Source of the DNA: Dehalococcoidia bacterium
GTDB taxonomy: Bacteria; Chloroflexota; Dehalococcoidia; CAUJGQ01
Length of the DNA: 55,831 bases
Reading direction: 5' to 3'
Assembly (NCBI GenBank): GCA_035310145.1
Contig: DATGEL010000063.1
Coordinates: 1-55,831, forward strand
Shown: piece after piece, positions 1 through 8,078 of the stretch
Position numbering within the stretch: the first letter of the stretch is position 1
How the letters are laid out: every line of letters begins with the position of its first letter
Position numbers and translations under genes: made by a program
The notes under the pieces: generated by a model
What the model was told of the DNA's origin: nothing
Databases searched by the model: none
The model's input: the letters and a program-made list of their open reading frames with translations, nothing else

Positions 1-1432
1 TAGCGGCTATGGGCGAGTTGGCGAAGGTCCGTCTCCTGAACCCCGTCGAGCAGCAGCAGCGCATCGACGCGCTGGAGCGGCAGGTGGGCGAACTGCAGGC
101 GGTGATTGCCGCCCTGCGGGCCGAACTGGAGCAACTCACCCGGCGCGGCAAGCGCCAGGCGGCGCCGTTCAGCAAGGACACGCGCGTCGCCGACCCCAAA
201 CGCCCGGGACGCAAGCCGGGCCAGGGCCCCTTTCACTTCCGCGCCGCCCCGTTGGCCGCAGACCTGAGTGAGCCGCCGATCACGGTGCCGGTGACCGAGC
301 GGGCGTGCCCCGTCTGCGGCGGCGCGTTGGTCGAAGAGCGGGTAGACCTCGCCTCAGTGACCGACCTCTCGGAGCAACCGCAAGCGCAGGTGCGGCAGTA
401 CCGTGTGTCGGTGTGCCGCTGCCAGACCTGTGGCAAGGCCGTGCGCGGCCAGCACCCGGCACTGGCGCCTGACCAGTACGGCGCCACGGCGGACCGGGTC
501 GGCGAGCGGCTGCTTGCGGCCGGCCACGTCCTCCACCATGCAGCGGGCGTGCCGCTGCGCAAAGTGCCAGGCGTCCTCCAGCTTCTCACCGGCGCGGCGG
601 TGACTGAGGGTGCGCTCGTCCAGGATGCGCAGCGCCGGGTCGCGGGGCCGGTGGGCGAGGCGTACACCGCCTTGCGGGCCGCGGTGGCGACGGCCGCGCG
701 AGTGCACACCGATGACACCGGCTGGCGGGTGGGCGGCAGCGCCGCCTTCCTGATGGCGTTTGAGTCCGACAGCGAGACGGTCTACCAGATCCGGGCGCGG
801 CATCGCAACGAGGAGGTGCGGGAGATCATCGGTGATGCCTTCGCGGGCGTGCTGATCACCGACCGCGGCAAAAGCTACGACGCGGAGGCGCTCGCCGCCG
901 TCGCCCAGCAGAAGTGCCTGGCCCATCTCCAGCGTTCGATCAGCCTGGTGCTGGAGATGAAATGGGCACGCGGCCGCTCGCTGGGGCTTTCGCTGCGGCG
1001 GCTGTTGCGCGAGGCGCAGACGCTGTGGCAGACGCAGCAGCTGGCACCGATGGCGGAGGACTACGCCGCGCAGGTGGCGGCGTTGGAGGCGCGGCTGACG
1101 GCGCTGTTGGCGCCGCGCACGCTGCCGGACCCGGACAACCAGCGGCTGCTGGACCAACTGCGCTGGCACCATGCCCGGGGCAGCGTGCTGCGCTTGCTCA
1201 GCGACCCGCGCATTGAGCCGACCAACAACCGCGCGGAGCGGGCGCTGCGGCCGGCGGTGATTGCCCGCAAGGTCTCGCAGTGTTCGAAGAACGAACGGGG
1301 CGCGGAGACCTTCGCCGCCTTCGCCAGCGTGACGCGCACCATTCGCCAACGTGGCGGTGCGCTGCTCGACGACCTGCTGACCACCTTCCGCACCGGCCGC
1401 GTGCCCGCACCGCTCCCGCCGTAGCGCCGCTA
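1..1432 (+). mobile_element. IS66-type insertion sequence, left end outside window
   Basis: The first 1.4 kb is filled by one IS66-type transposase gene. The 7-base word TAGCGGC at 1-7 recurs inverted at 1426-1432, directly after the transposase stop, so the terminal inverted repeats may lie just outside these points; the left terminus is cut off by the window edge. No accessory IS66 genes (tnpA, tnpB) are visible on the right side. The exact ends and any target duplication cannot be defined from this window. Confidence 0.6.
9..1424 (+). CDS. IS66 family transposase
   Basis: A 471-residue DDE transposase that would catalyse cut-and-paste or copy transposition of its IS. It has the IS66 layout: an N-terminal coiled coil (about residues 10-45, LERQVGELQAVIAALRAELE), a basic linker, a zinc-finger-like stretch with CPVCGG and CRCQTCGK (about 98-145), then the catalytic core with HTDDTGWRVGG, DRGKSYDAEAL and the C-terminal block NNRAERALRPAVIARKVSQ holding the last acidic residue. 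Length is typical of the family and no frameshift is visible, so it may be active. The start is taken at the first ATG; an upstream ribosome binding site cannot be judged because only 8 bases precede it. Confidence 0.93.
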   Translation: MGELAKVRLLNPVEQQQRIDALERQVGELQAVIAALRAELEQLTRRGKRQAAPFSKDTRVADPKRPGRKPGQGPFHFRAAPLAADLSEPPITVPVTERACPVCGGALVEERVDLASVTDLSEQPQAQVRQYRVSVCRCQTCGKAVRGQHPALAPDQYGATADRVGERLLAAGHVLHHAAGVPLRKVPGVLQLLTGAAVTEGALVQDAQRRVAGPVGEAYTALRAAVATAARVHTDDTGWRVGGSAAFLMAFESDSETVYQIRARHRNEEVREIIGDAFAGVLITDRGKSYDAEALAAVAQQKCLAHLQRSISLVLEMKWARGRSLGLSLRRLLREAQTLWQTQQLAPMAEDYAAQVAALEARLTALLAPRTLPDPDNQRLLDQLRWHHARGSVLRLLSDPRIEPTNNRAERALRPAVIARKVSQCSKNERGAETFAAFASVTRTIRQRGGALLDDLLTTFRTGRVPAPLPP

Positions 1433-1541
1433 TTCAATTACCAACGCATGTTAAAGGCCGAGCTGGCAGTGGTCCGTGCTGCCAATGTTGCCGGCAGTAC
1501 ACCGGTGCTTTCAGGCGAGAGGATGCTCAACGGGCTGGGAG

Positions 1542-2051
1542 TTACGCTGGGGTGAGCGACGTTACGTGGACGCGTACCGTCTGTAGCCCTGCCGGTGGGG
1601 GGATTGGGTCGAGCAGCGTCCCCGTTACGCGAACTCGCACCGGTGTTGAGGACGTGAGGGCCTGAGAAAGCAGCGGCTCTGGGCCATCAACGATAAGCAA
1701 TAGCTGGGGAAAGCGCGGATCGTCTGGGGCGAGGTAGAAGCGGGTGAACCCCGGACCGGAGCGGCCTGTCGCGGGGTCCGGCACTGGGTCACCGAACAGC
1801 ACATGGAGAGTGCCGCTGACAGACACCTCATCGCCAGGCTGACCGATGAACGGTGTCGGAGCTACCGCGATGGTTGATCGGGTAGGCGCCGAGACTACGC
1901 CTTGCTGTACAGCAGCGGCAGGGGGCGCGGTGGGCGCGCTCCCGTCGTCACCTGGGGCCACCGATTCACCGGATGGCGGAACGGTGCAGGCGAGAAGACC
2001 GGTCGAGACCGCCAGAACCGCCGCCATCAGGAGGATGTGGCACCGGGCCAT
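1542..2051 (-). CDS. small lipoprotein with OB-like domain, paralogous to the peptidase N-terminus
   Basis: A 169-residue predicted lipoprotein. The ATG at 2051 is chosen over further upstream codons because GGGAGAG lies about 8 bases before it and because it puts a signal peptide (MARCHILLMAAVLAVSTG) and a lipobox ending LLAC at the N-terminus. A Pro/Ala/Ser/Thr-rich linker follows, then a domain containing GQPGDEVSVSGTLHVLFGDP and FTRFYLAPDDPRFPQLL. The same domain, in the same order, is found at the N-terminus of the upstream secreted peptidase (4776-5108 continuing past its stop), so the two are paralogous modules. The gene follows the peptidase on the same strand with a 108-base gap and may be co-transcribed. 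Function unknown. Confidence 0.75.
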   Translation of the reverse strand: MARCHILLMAAVLAVSTGLLACTVPPSGESVAPGDDGSAPTAPPAAAVQQGVVSAPTRSTIAVAPTPFIGQPGDEVSVSGTLHVLFGDPVPDPATGRSGPGFTRFYLAPDDPRFPQLLLIVDGPEPLLSQALTSSTPVRVRVTGTLLDPIPPPAGLQTVRVHVTSLTPA

Positions 2052-2159
2052 GTAAACTCTCCCATTGTGCGCGAGCGCCGCACCTATATCCCCAACCCCC
2101 CAGCCTTTGCCGATCACTCCCACCTCGCCCCAGGGCAGCATCCCTGACCAACGCGGAGG

Positions 2160-4757
2160 TCAGAAATGATAGCCGAAGCGCGTGTTGCGGTGAGCAGCCG
2201 AGCGCCCATGCGGCGTAACGATCGAGATCTGGACGCTGCCTGGCCGATCCGGCGGCACCACGACCGTCAGCTGTCGATCTGAGTCCACGGTGAACTGCGT
2301 GGTCTTGAGGCGGCCGAAGCGCACGCCGGTTGCCCCCGTGAAGCCAGAGCCCTGGATGACGAGCCGTTCGCCACCAGCGATACCTGCCACGTTGCTGGAC
2401 AGCGCGGTGATCACCGGTGGCGCTGCCCTCGAGCTGGTGACCGATCCGTTTCTTGCATCGAGCATGCCGGCGTAGTCGCGTGCATCCGGCAGGTCCAGCG
2501 AAGATCCGGAACTCGTGTAGATGTACTGATCGGCGAGGGCCAGTGGTGAGGTGTACACGGCGTCCGTCACGACCACCACGTCGGCGGGCGTCGGCGGGCC
2601 AGGATACCCCCACGGCGCCGGCGGCACGTCTGCACTCCCAACCGTGATCTGACCCGCGTGCGGATCGAAGTCGTAGGCGGAGTTCAGGTCGCCAAACTGG
2701 ACATCCCCGGCCGTGGCCAAGTTCGTCCCGGTAATTACTATGTTGGTGCTACTGCCGCCGTCCGCGGGTCCGACGTTCGGTTGCACGCTCGTGATCGTCG
2801 GCGTGTCCGGGCGCGATGGGCCAGTGAAGGTGTAGAGATCCCCGCTCGTGGGCTGCGAATAGGCCGTACCGGAGGCCGTGCGCGCGACAGCGGCGACATG
2901 AACCGTCTGTCCATAGGTCACGGCGCCTGTGACGAAGGTCGCAGTACTGTCGTCGATCACCTGCACGCTCCCTCCCCGCACGCCACCAAAGCCAAACAGG
3001 TCGAGCATAGTGAAGCCGCTGAACGTGTACGAGCCGCCCTGTGGCATGAAGCCGGAGCCTTTCACTGTGACAGTCTGCCCGCCGGCAACGGACCCGGAGG
3101 ATGGTGTGATGCTCGTGATCGTGAGGCCCGGCTGCAGCGTGAGGGGCGGATCGTCGAAGGTGAATACGTCCGCCGATGAGATAGTGGAATACCCGCTGGC
3201 GGTGATGACCTGGAGGTGCGCCGGATCGCCTCCATCGCTCCCTGGATTCCAGGCCGTGATCTCTGAATCGGAATCGACGGTGAAGCCCTGGCCAGGGCCG
3301 ATGTCTCCGTTGTTGTCCATCGCCTGGAACTCGCCAAAGTAGACTGCGGTGGCGCCGGTGAAATGGGCTCCATAGATGTGCACCTGGTACGGTTGAGCGC
3401 CGCCCGGGCCCACGTCCTGTCCGTGCATTGGATCGATCGACGTCACCGTCGGCGGCGGAGGGATGGAGACGACGTAGCCCGTCCCCGTATCCTGGACCGC
3501 GGTGATCGACACATGGTTCAACATGTCCGAGAACGCAGCTGACCCGCCTGGCGCGAGGCTAAACGAGTATCCTGGCTGCCCCGCTGCCGGGAACGCTTGC
3601 GGGCACAGCTTGGATGGCAAATCGGCGCCGGCCTGGCAGACGAAGGCAAACTCATCGCCGTTGTCCGGGTTTGGTGACTGAGCGAACACATAGTGCACCA
3701 CCACGCCGTCAGTAGGAGCCGATGCCTCATAACCATCGGCCGTCCGGTGCCGTGATTCTACCGTATAGTAATCACCGTTCGGCAGCGGGATCTTGGCCAT
3801 CAGAAAGTGACAGGTTCCAGGTTGCGGCTGTGAACCACCGAGGTAGTCGATCGTCACGGAGGAGCAATCCGGTCTGGAACTCGTGTCGTAGACGAGCTCT
3901 GATGGCATGATCGATGAGTTGAAGCTCTGCGCCAGGCGCATCTTGTTATCGGCGATAGTGTGTACATCAATGTCAGTAATATCTCCCACATAAGTAGCAT
4001 GATTGCCGTATGACATGATGTCCCATGCGCTCGCGTGTGAGTGCGGCAAGGCAAAGCCATGGCCCATCTCGTGGCCGACTTCATGTTGACTGTGTGCACT
4101 ATCAATACCAGGAGTTATCCACGCCGCTGCATGGTTTGCGTCAAGTTGTTGACCATAGTTTTGACACGGCCCAACCATCGGTGGTGGAGAGCAGTTATCG
4201 ATTCCGGTGTTGAAAAGCATGATGACGCCGTAATAGCTTGAAACATCGACTTGAACGCCACCAGCGGTGATCCGGTTGTTAGGATCGGTGCTGGTTGTAC
4301 CACCGGTCGCGCAGTCGGTGTACAGCTTCCCTGTTTCAGCGGTGCCGCTGGAGTCATAGTAGACGCTGCGATTGCCGGGCATCGTGTACCAGCCGTCGGC
4401 GCCAGTGCTGCCAGTCAGCTTGATCTGATTGTAGGAGACACGTTCCCAGTAGTCTCCCAGGAAGGGATACGCCTCGCCTACGAGCTCAGAGAAATAAGAC
4501 GGGGTATCCGTTTCCGTGGAGACATCCTGAAACTTGCAGCCGACCACGAGCCATAGCTTCGTAACTGGCGCGTCGTCCGCGACATCGGCTGAAGCATAGG
4601 TCGAGGAAGTGGATGGGTTGGGCGAGTTGGCGGCTGCCGTGATGGTTCGAACCGTCACACGCGGTGTACCGCGTGAGGTGCGCGGACTGAGGGTGATGCC
4701 ACGAAGGCTAACGTTACGGCTAGCGAGCGAGAGGAGGCCTCCCTTCGGCAGTGCCAA
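2160..4757 (-). CDS. metzincin-like secreted metallopeptidase with four IPT/TIG domains (main open part of an interrupted gene)
   Basis: An 865-residue open stretch, counted from an unlikely TTG at 4757; the natural gene appears to begin at 5108 and is broken by a TAG at 4776-4778. The peptidase region carries HEMGHGFALPH (H229, E230, H233, H239) and the Met-turn DIMSYG (about 246-251), a gametolysin (M11)-like zinc site. Before it lies VTKLWLVVGCKFQD, typical of the start of such domains. After it are four immunoglobulin-like IPT/TIG modules, recognisable by SIDPMHG, SITPSSGSVAGG, SVQPNVGPADGG and ALSSNVAGIAGG. The product would be an extracellular protease with adhesive repeats. Without the upstream exported part it has no signal peptide, so it is probably nonfunctional unless the stop is read through or is a sequencing error. 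The gene is visibly lower in GC than its neighbours. Confidence 0.8.
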   Translation of the reverse strand: MALPKGGLLSLASRNVSLRGITLSPRTSRGTPRVTVRTITAAANSPNPSTSSTYASADVADDAPVTKLWLVVGCKFQDVSTETDTPSYFSELVGEAYPFLGDYWERVSYNQIKLTGSTGADGWYTMPGNRSVYYDSSGTAETGKLYTDCATGGTTSTDPNNRITAGGVQVDVSSYYGVIMLFNTGIDNCSPPPMVGPCQNYGQQLDANHAAAWITPGIDSAHSQHEVGHEMGHGFALPHSHASAWDIMSYGNHATYVGDITDIDVHTIADNKMRLAQSFNSSIMPSELVYDTSSRPDCSSVTIDYLGGSQPQPGTCHFLMAKIPLPNGDYYTVESRHRTADGYEASAPTDGVVVHYVFAQSPNPDNGDEFAFVCQAGADLPSKLCPQAFPAAGQPGYSFSLAPGGSAAFSDMLNHVSITAVQDTGTGYVVSIPPPPTVTSIDPMHGQDVGPGGAQPYQVHIYGAHFTGATAVYFGEFQAMDNNGDIGPGQGFTVDSDSEITAWNPGSDGGDPAHLQVITASGYSTISSADVFTFDDPPLTLQPGLTITSITPSSGSVAGGQTVTVKGSGFMPQGGSYTFSGFTMLDLFGFGGVRGGSVQVIDDSTATFVTGAVTYGQTVHVAAVARTASGTAYSQPTSGDLYTFTGPSRPDTPTITSVQPNVGPADGGSSTNIVITGTNLATAGDVQFGDLNSAYDFDPHAGQITVGSADVPPAPWGYPGPPTPADVVVVTDAVYTSPLALADQYIYTSSGSSLDLPDARDYAGMLDARNGSVTSSRAAPPVITALSSNVAGIAGGERLVIQGSGFTGATGVRFGRLKTTQFTVDSDRQLTVVVPPDRPGSVQISIVTPHGRSAAHRNTRFGYHF

Positions 4758-4775
4758 CTGCGCGTCGGTGGCCAG

Positions 4776-5108
4776 CTACACCAACTGAATGGGTCGTCCT
4801 GGCAGGGTAAGGTAGTACCGCGTGGTGCCCCGCTGGTTGGCTGCCGCAGCGGTACGCCCGGGAACGGGATCCCCGTACAGCACCGACACCCTGCCGGACA
4901 GAGTGACCGATTGTCCTGGCTGACCGAGCGGCAAGGCGGCCGGTGGGGTTCCGGCTGCTTGTGGTGTGCGAGCTGGTGTAGGGGACGGTGGAGCAGATGC
5001 AACCTGACCAACGGCAACCGCTGGCAGAGCCGCGGCCAGCAGCAGGACGAGGCTAATGAACGACTGGCGACGCCCGGCGAGGAGTATGCGGACAGGCATG
5101 CGATGCAT
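4776..5108 (-). pseudogene. N-terminal fragment of the TIG metallopeptidase gene, ended by in-frame TAG
   Basis: This 110-codon stretch starts at a good ATG (5108, AGGTG about 8 bases upstream) and encodes a signal peptide (SFISLVLLLAAALPAVAVGQ), a Pro/Ala/Thr linker and a domain with GQPGQSVTLSGRVSVLYGDP. It ends in TAG at 4776-4778, but the frame continues without any shift into the downstream peptidase. The sequence after the stop (LATDAQLALPKGG, then PRVTVRTIT) aligns with the C-terminal half of the same domain in the paralogous lipoprotein at 1542-2051. So this was one gene of about 982 codons (2160-5108), interrupted by a single nonsense codon, unless the TAG is a sequencing error or is recoded. 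Confidence 0.75.
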
Positions 5109-5450
5109 GGCGACACCTCATCATCGAGCTGGTGATGGAGGATTCACGGAACATCTGGGGGACACGCGGCGAGCGGTTCTCGGTCGTCCACGACCGACGG
5201 TGAGCAGGCGTGACTGGAAGCTGAAGATGATGCTGGCGCAACGATGTGTTCGATAGCGGGCGCCCAACCGCGTGCATTATTACAACATCCGCACACGGAT
5301 GAAACGTGCGAACAGTAAAGGAATGGCGACAGCCTTCGATAACGCTGCCGCATGCATCGGCTGGAAATACCGGGAGTCGGTGTGATGCCGTCAAGTGGTA
5401 CGCTGGCGTCGCGGTCTGGCGCACACGGCCGCATGGGGAGACGTGGAGCG
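5109..5450. other. divergent intergenic region, no gene seen
   Basis: This 342-base gap separates the divergent peptidase gene and phosphotransferase gene. It must hold both promoters, but no convincing -35/-10 pair, riboswitch or strong palindrome was found. An open frame runs in from 5352 ahead of the phosphotransferase, but its first 33 codons look non-coding. Confidence 0.5.
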
Positions 5451-6548
5451 ATGACGGCTGATGCGGCGGCGCGGGATCAACAAACCTCCGGCCCCGACGG
5501 CCTCGATCTCGCGGCGCTGGCCGCCTATCTGCCGCGCTTCATTCCCGCCGCCGAAGCGCCGCTTTCGGCCGAGCTGATCGGCGGCGGCCGCTCGAACCTC
5601 ACCTACTACATCCGCTCAAAGCACGGCGAATGGGTGCTGCGCCGGCCGCCGCTGGGCCACGTGCTGCCCACGGCGCACGATATGGCGCGCGAGTATCGCG
5701 TAATCAGCGCCCTCGGCCCGACCGACGTGCCCGTGCCCAAAACGCTGCACCTTTGCGAAGACCCGGCGATCATCGGCGCACCGTTCTACGTGATGGAGCG
5801 GGTGCACGGCGTGATCGTGCACGAGGAGCTGCCGCCGGGCCTGGCGCCGGATCCCGCGAGCCGCCGCTGCATGAGCGAGGCGTTCGTCGAGGCGCTGGTG
5901 CGGCTGCACGCCGTCGATGTCCAGGCCGTGGGGCTGAAGAGCTTCGGCCGGCCGCAGGGCTTCATGGAACGGCAGGTGCGGCGCTGGGGCGAGCAGTGGG
6001 AGCGCTCGAAGACGCGCGAGCTGCCCGACCTCGAAGCTCTGCGCCGCCGCCTGGCGCGTGCCGTGCCGGAGTCGCCGGCGCCCACGATCGTGCACGGCGA
6101 CTACCGCATCGAGAACATGATCTTCGCCGACGGCAAGCCCGATTCGATCGCCGCCATCCTCGACTGGGAGATGTCCACGCTGGGCGATCCGCTGGCCGAC
6201 CTGGGTTACGCGCTGGTCTACTGGGTGCAGGAGGGCGACTCGGAGCTGCGCCGCTTCGCCATGTCGAGCGGCATCTCGACCGCCGTGCCCGGTTTTCTGA
6301 CGCGCGACGAGCTGGTGGCCGAGTACGAGCGCCGCAGCGGCCGCTCGCTCGCCAATGTCGACTTCTACCTGGCCTTTGCCTTCTTCAAGCTGGCCGTGAT
6401 CGTCGAGGGCATCCACGCCCGCTTCCTGGCCGGCGAGACGCGCGGCGAAGGCTTTGAGCGGCTGGGCGAGCGCGTGCCGGCCCTGGCGCGGCTCGGCGTG
6501 GATGTGGCGAACCGCTCGGGCAGCCCGGCGCTGCGCGGCGAACTATGA
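5451..6548 (+). CDS. aminoglycoside-phosphotransferase-fold kinase, ACAD10/11-like
   Basis: A 365-residue APH-fold protein. The ATG at 5451 is preceded by GGGGAG and GGAG and gives a normal N-terminus; the upstream extension to 5352 is rejected. Recognisable elements are IGGGRSNLTYYI (nucleotide-binding loop, about 44-55), the catalytic loop HGDYRIEN (215-222) and the metal-binding DWEMSTLGDP starting at D238. This subgroup is related to the kinase part of ACAD10/11, which phosphorylates 4-hydroxyacyl-CoA, rather than to resistance enzymes; the exact substrate here is unknown. It is translationally coupled (ATGA) to the metalloprotease gene downstream. A HAD phosphatase of the kind also associated with ACAD10 lies 3 kb further on. 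Confidence 0.88.
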   Translation: MTADAAARDQQTSGPDGLDLAALAAYLPRFIPAAEAPLSAELIGGGRSNLTYYIRSKHGEWVLRRPPLGHVLPTAHDMAREYRVISALGPTDVPVPKTLHLCEDPAIIGAPFYVMERVHGVIVHEELPPGLAPDPASRRCMSEAFVEALVRLHAVDVQAVGLKSFGRPQGFMERQVRRWGEQWERSKTRELPDLEALRRRLARAVPESPAPTIVHGDYRIENMIFADGKPDSIAAILDWEMSTLGDPLADLGYALVYWVQEGDSELRRFAMSSGISTAVPGFLTRDELVAEYERRSGRSLANVDFYLAFAFFKLAVIVEGIHARFLAGETRGEGFERLGERVPALARLGVDVANRSGSPALRGEL

Positions 6549-7165
6549 GCGGCGGCCGCCCGGTGACGCGCACGCTGCAGCCCGTGCTCTTCGTCCCCAA
6601 CGACCAGGCCGCGGCCTTGCGGCCGGAGTTCGCTCCCGCGCTTTGGCGGGCGCTGGGCGAGGCGATGCGCTGGTGGCGCGCCTGCCTCGAACGCGACGTC
6701 TTCCAGACGCTGCCGATCGTGGAGTTCGTCGGCGCCAGGCCGGCCGAGTACTACTTTCAAGGCACGCAGGACAAGGCGGCGGCCGAGCTGGGCAAGCTCT
6801 ACCCGCTGGGGCGCGACGGCAAGACGTACGTCTGCTACGGCCTCTGGGGCGAAGGGCCGTACCAGGCGCACGGCAATGTGATCGGCGCCAACGGCGACTA
6901 CCTCGTCGTCCAGTCCAGCACCAGCCTGGTGATGTTCGCCGACGATCACTTCCCCGGCTACGACCCGGGCCTGCCCTGGAACAGCCGCCTGGCGCAGACT
7001 GGGGCGCTGGCGCACGAGCTGGGCCATACGCTCGGCCTCGGCCACACGGACGAGCGTGAGCCGGCCCGCGCCGCCGAGAGCATCATGTACGCCTGGTGGA
7101 GCTTCCCGCGTCTGGGCCTGACGCCGCGCGAGCTGAAGACGGCGCTGGCCAACCTCGACCGCTGA
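6545..7165 (+). CDS. small metzincin-type zinc metalloprotease
   Basis: A 206-residue protein with a full metzincin signature, HELGHTLGLGH (zinc ligands H157, H161, H167; catalytic E158), followed by a probable Met-turn in ESIMYAWW (M181). That is the arrangement of matrixin-like or archaemetzincin-like peptidases. No signal peptide or membrane segment is visible, so it may act in the cytoplasm. It overlaps the preceding phosphotransferase gene by 4 bases (ATGA), implying co-translation. It converges on the VOC gene 17 bases downstream. The fold assignment is secure from the motif; the substrate is unknown. Confidence 0.85.
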   Translation: MSGGRPVTRTLQPVLFVPNDQAAALRPEFAPALWRALGEAMRWWRACLERDVFQTLPIVEFVGARPAEYYFQGTQDKAAAELGKLYPLGRDGKTYVCYGLWGEGPYQAHGNVIGANGDYLVVQSSTSLVMFADDHFPGYDPGLPWNSRLAQTGALAHELGHTLGLGHTDEREPARAAESIMYAWWSFPRLGLTPRELKTALANLDR

Positions 7166-7182
7166 GGCCGGTCTCCTCGACT

Positions 7183-8055
7183 TCAGCCCTCGGCCACGGC
7201 CAACCTGGCGCCGAAGGCTGCCGCGGATGGCAGGAGCATGCCGTCGAAGGTGCCGGGTGCTGGCCTCGGCACCTCGCCAACCTGCGCCAGCCAGGCACTC
7301 GCCTGCGCCAGCGGGCCGCGCAGCGTCACCTGGAAGAGCCCCTCGCCCTGGGCCTGCAGCTCGGTGTCGGCGGCGCCGGCGCCGTCGGCTGCAAGCAGAT
7401 CGATTGTCAGCGGGCCGAGCGCGAAGCGGGCGCGCCGCGCCGCCAGCTGCGGCACGTCATCCTCCGCCACCAGCTCAAGTCCCAGCGCTCGGCGGTACAG
7501 CTCCCGCGTCTTCGCCAGGTCGCGCACCAGCACGCTGACGCCGGCTACGCCCCGCACGCCGAGCGCATGCTGCCCCGGCTGCTCCCAGGCGAGCCGCTCG
7601 GCGTCTGGCGCATCCCACTGGATGAAGAACGGCCAGGGCCGGCGCCAGGAGACGCCGCCCGGAATCAGCAGGCGCCACTTGAGCACGCGGCCGTCGGGGC
7701 GCTCCCGCTGCATGGCGAAGGGGCCAAGCGGGTTCAGTTCGGCGGCGCGCACGCGGCCGGCCAACTCGTCGATGTCGTCGGTGGCGAGCGCGTAGCCGAG
7801 CAAGCCGCCGGGCTGGCGCGCCAGCAGGCTGAGCAGCACCTCGCCGCCGGCGCGGCCCTTGGCCACTTCGTCGGCGTTGTAAACGGCCATCAGCTCCAGG
7901 TAGTCGAGCCCGAAGCGCACGATGCCGTTCTCGGTGCCGCGGCCCGTGTGCCGTCCGCCCGGCTGCGCATCAAGCCCGAGCTCAGCGGGGAAGCGCGCGA
8001 GCGCCCGTGGCAAATCGTTCACCGCGATCACGGCGTGGTCGAAGCGCGTAATCAT
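7183..8055 (-). CDS. VOC (glyoxalase-like) family protein, two-module
   Basis: A 290-residue protein of the vicinal-oxygen-chelate superfamily. It opens with ITRFDHAVIAVNDLPRALA, typical of the first VOC beta-alpha unit, and has a second unit around residue 170 (GVSVLVRDLAKTRELYRRAL). The arrangement resembles the glyoxalase-like PF13468-type fold. The ATG at 8055 is supported by GGGAGAG just upstream. It follows the LLM-class oxidoreductase gene by 23 bases on the same strand, so the two form a probable operon. Members are usually lyases, dioxygenases or isomerases with a divalent metal; the reaction here cannot be inferred. Confidence 0.85.
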   Translation of the reverse strand: MITRFDHAVIAVNDLPRALARFPAELGLDAQPGGRHTGRGTENGIVRFGLDYLELMAVYNADEVAKGRAGGEVLLSLLARQPGGLLGYALATDDIDELAGRVRAAELNPLGPFAMQRERPDGRVLKWRLLIPGGVSWRRPWPFFIQWDAPDAERLAWEQPGQHALGVRGVAGVSVLVRDLAKTRELYRRALGLELVAEDDVPQLAARRARFALGPLTIDLLAADGAGAADTELQAQGEGLFQVTLRGPLAQASAWLAQVGEVPRPAPGTFDGMLLPSAAAFGARLAVAEG

Positions 8056-8078
8056 TTCTCTCTCCCGCGGCCGGGCGG

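Noticed and set aside
5352-5450. N-terminal extension of the phosphotransferase gene
   Set aside because: Low-complexity residues, no ribosome binding site, and a better ATG at 5451.
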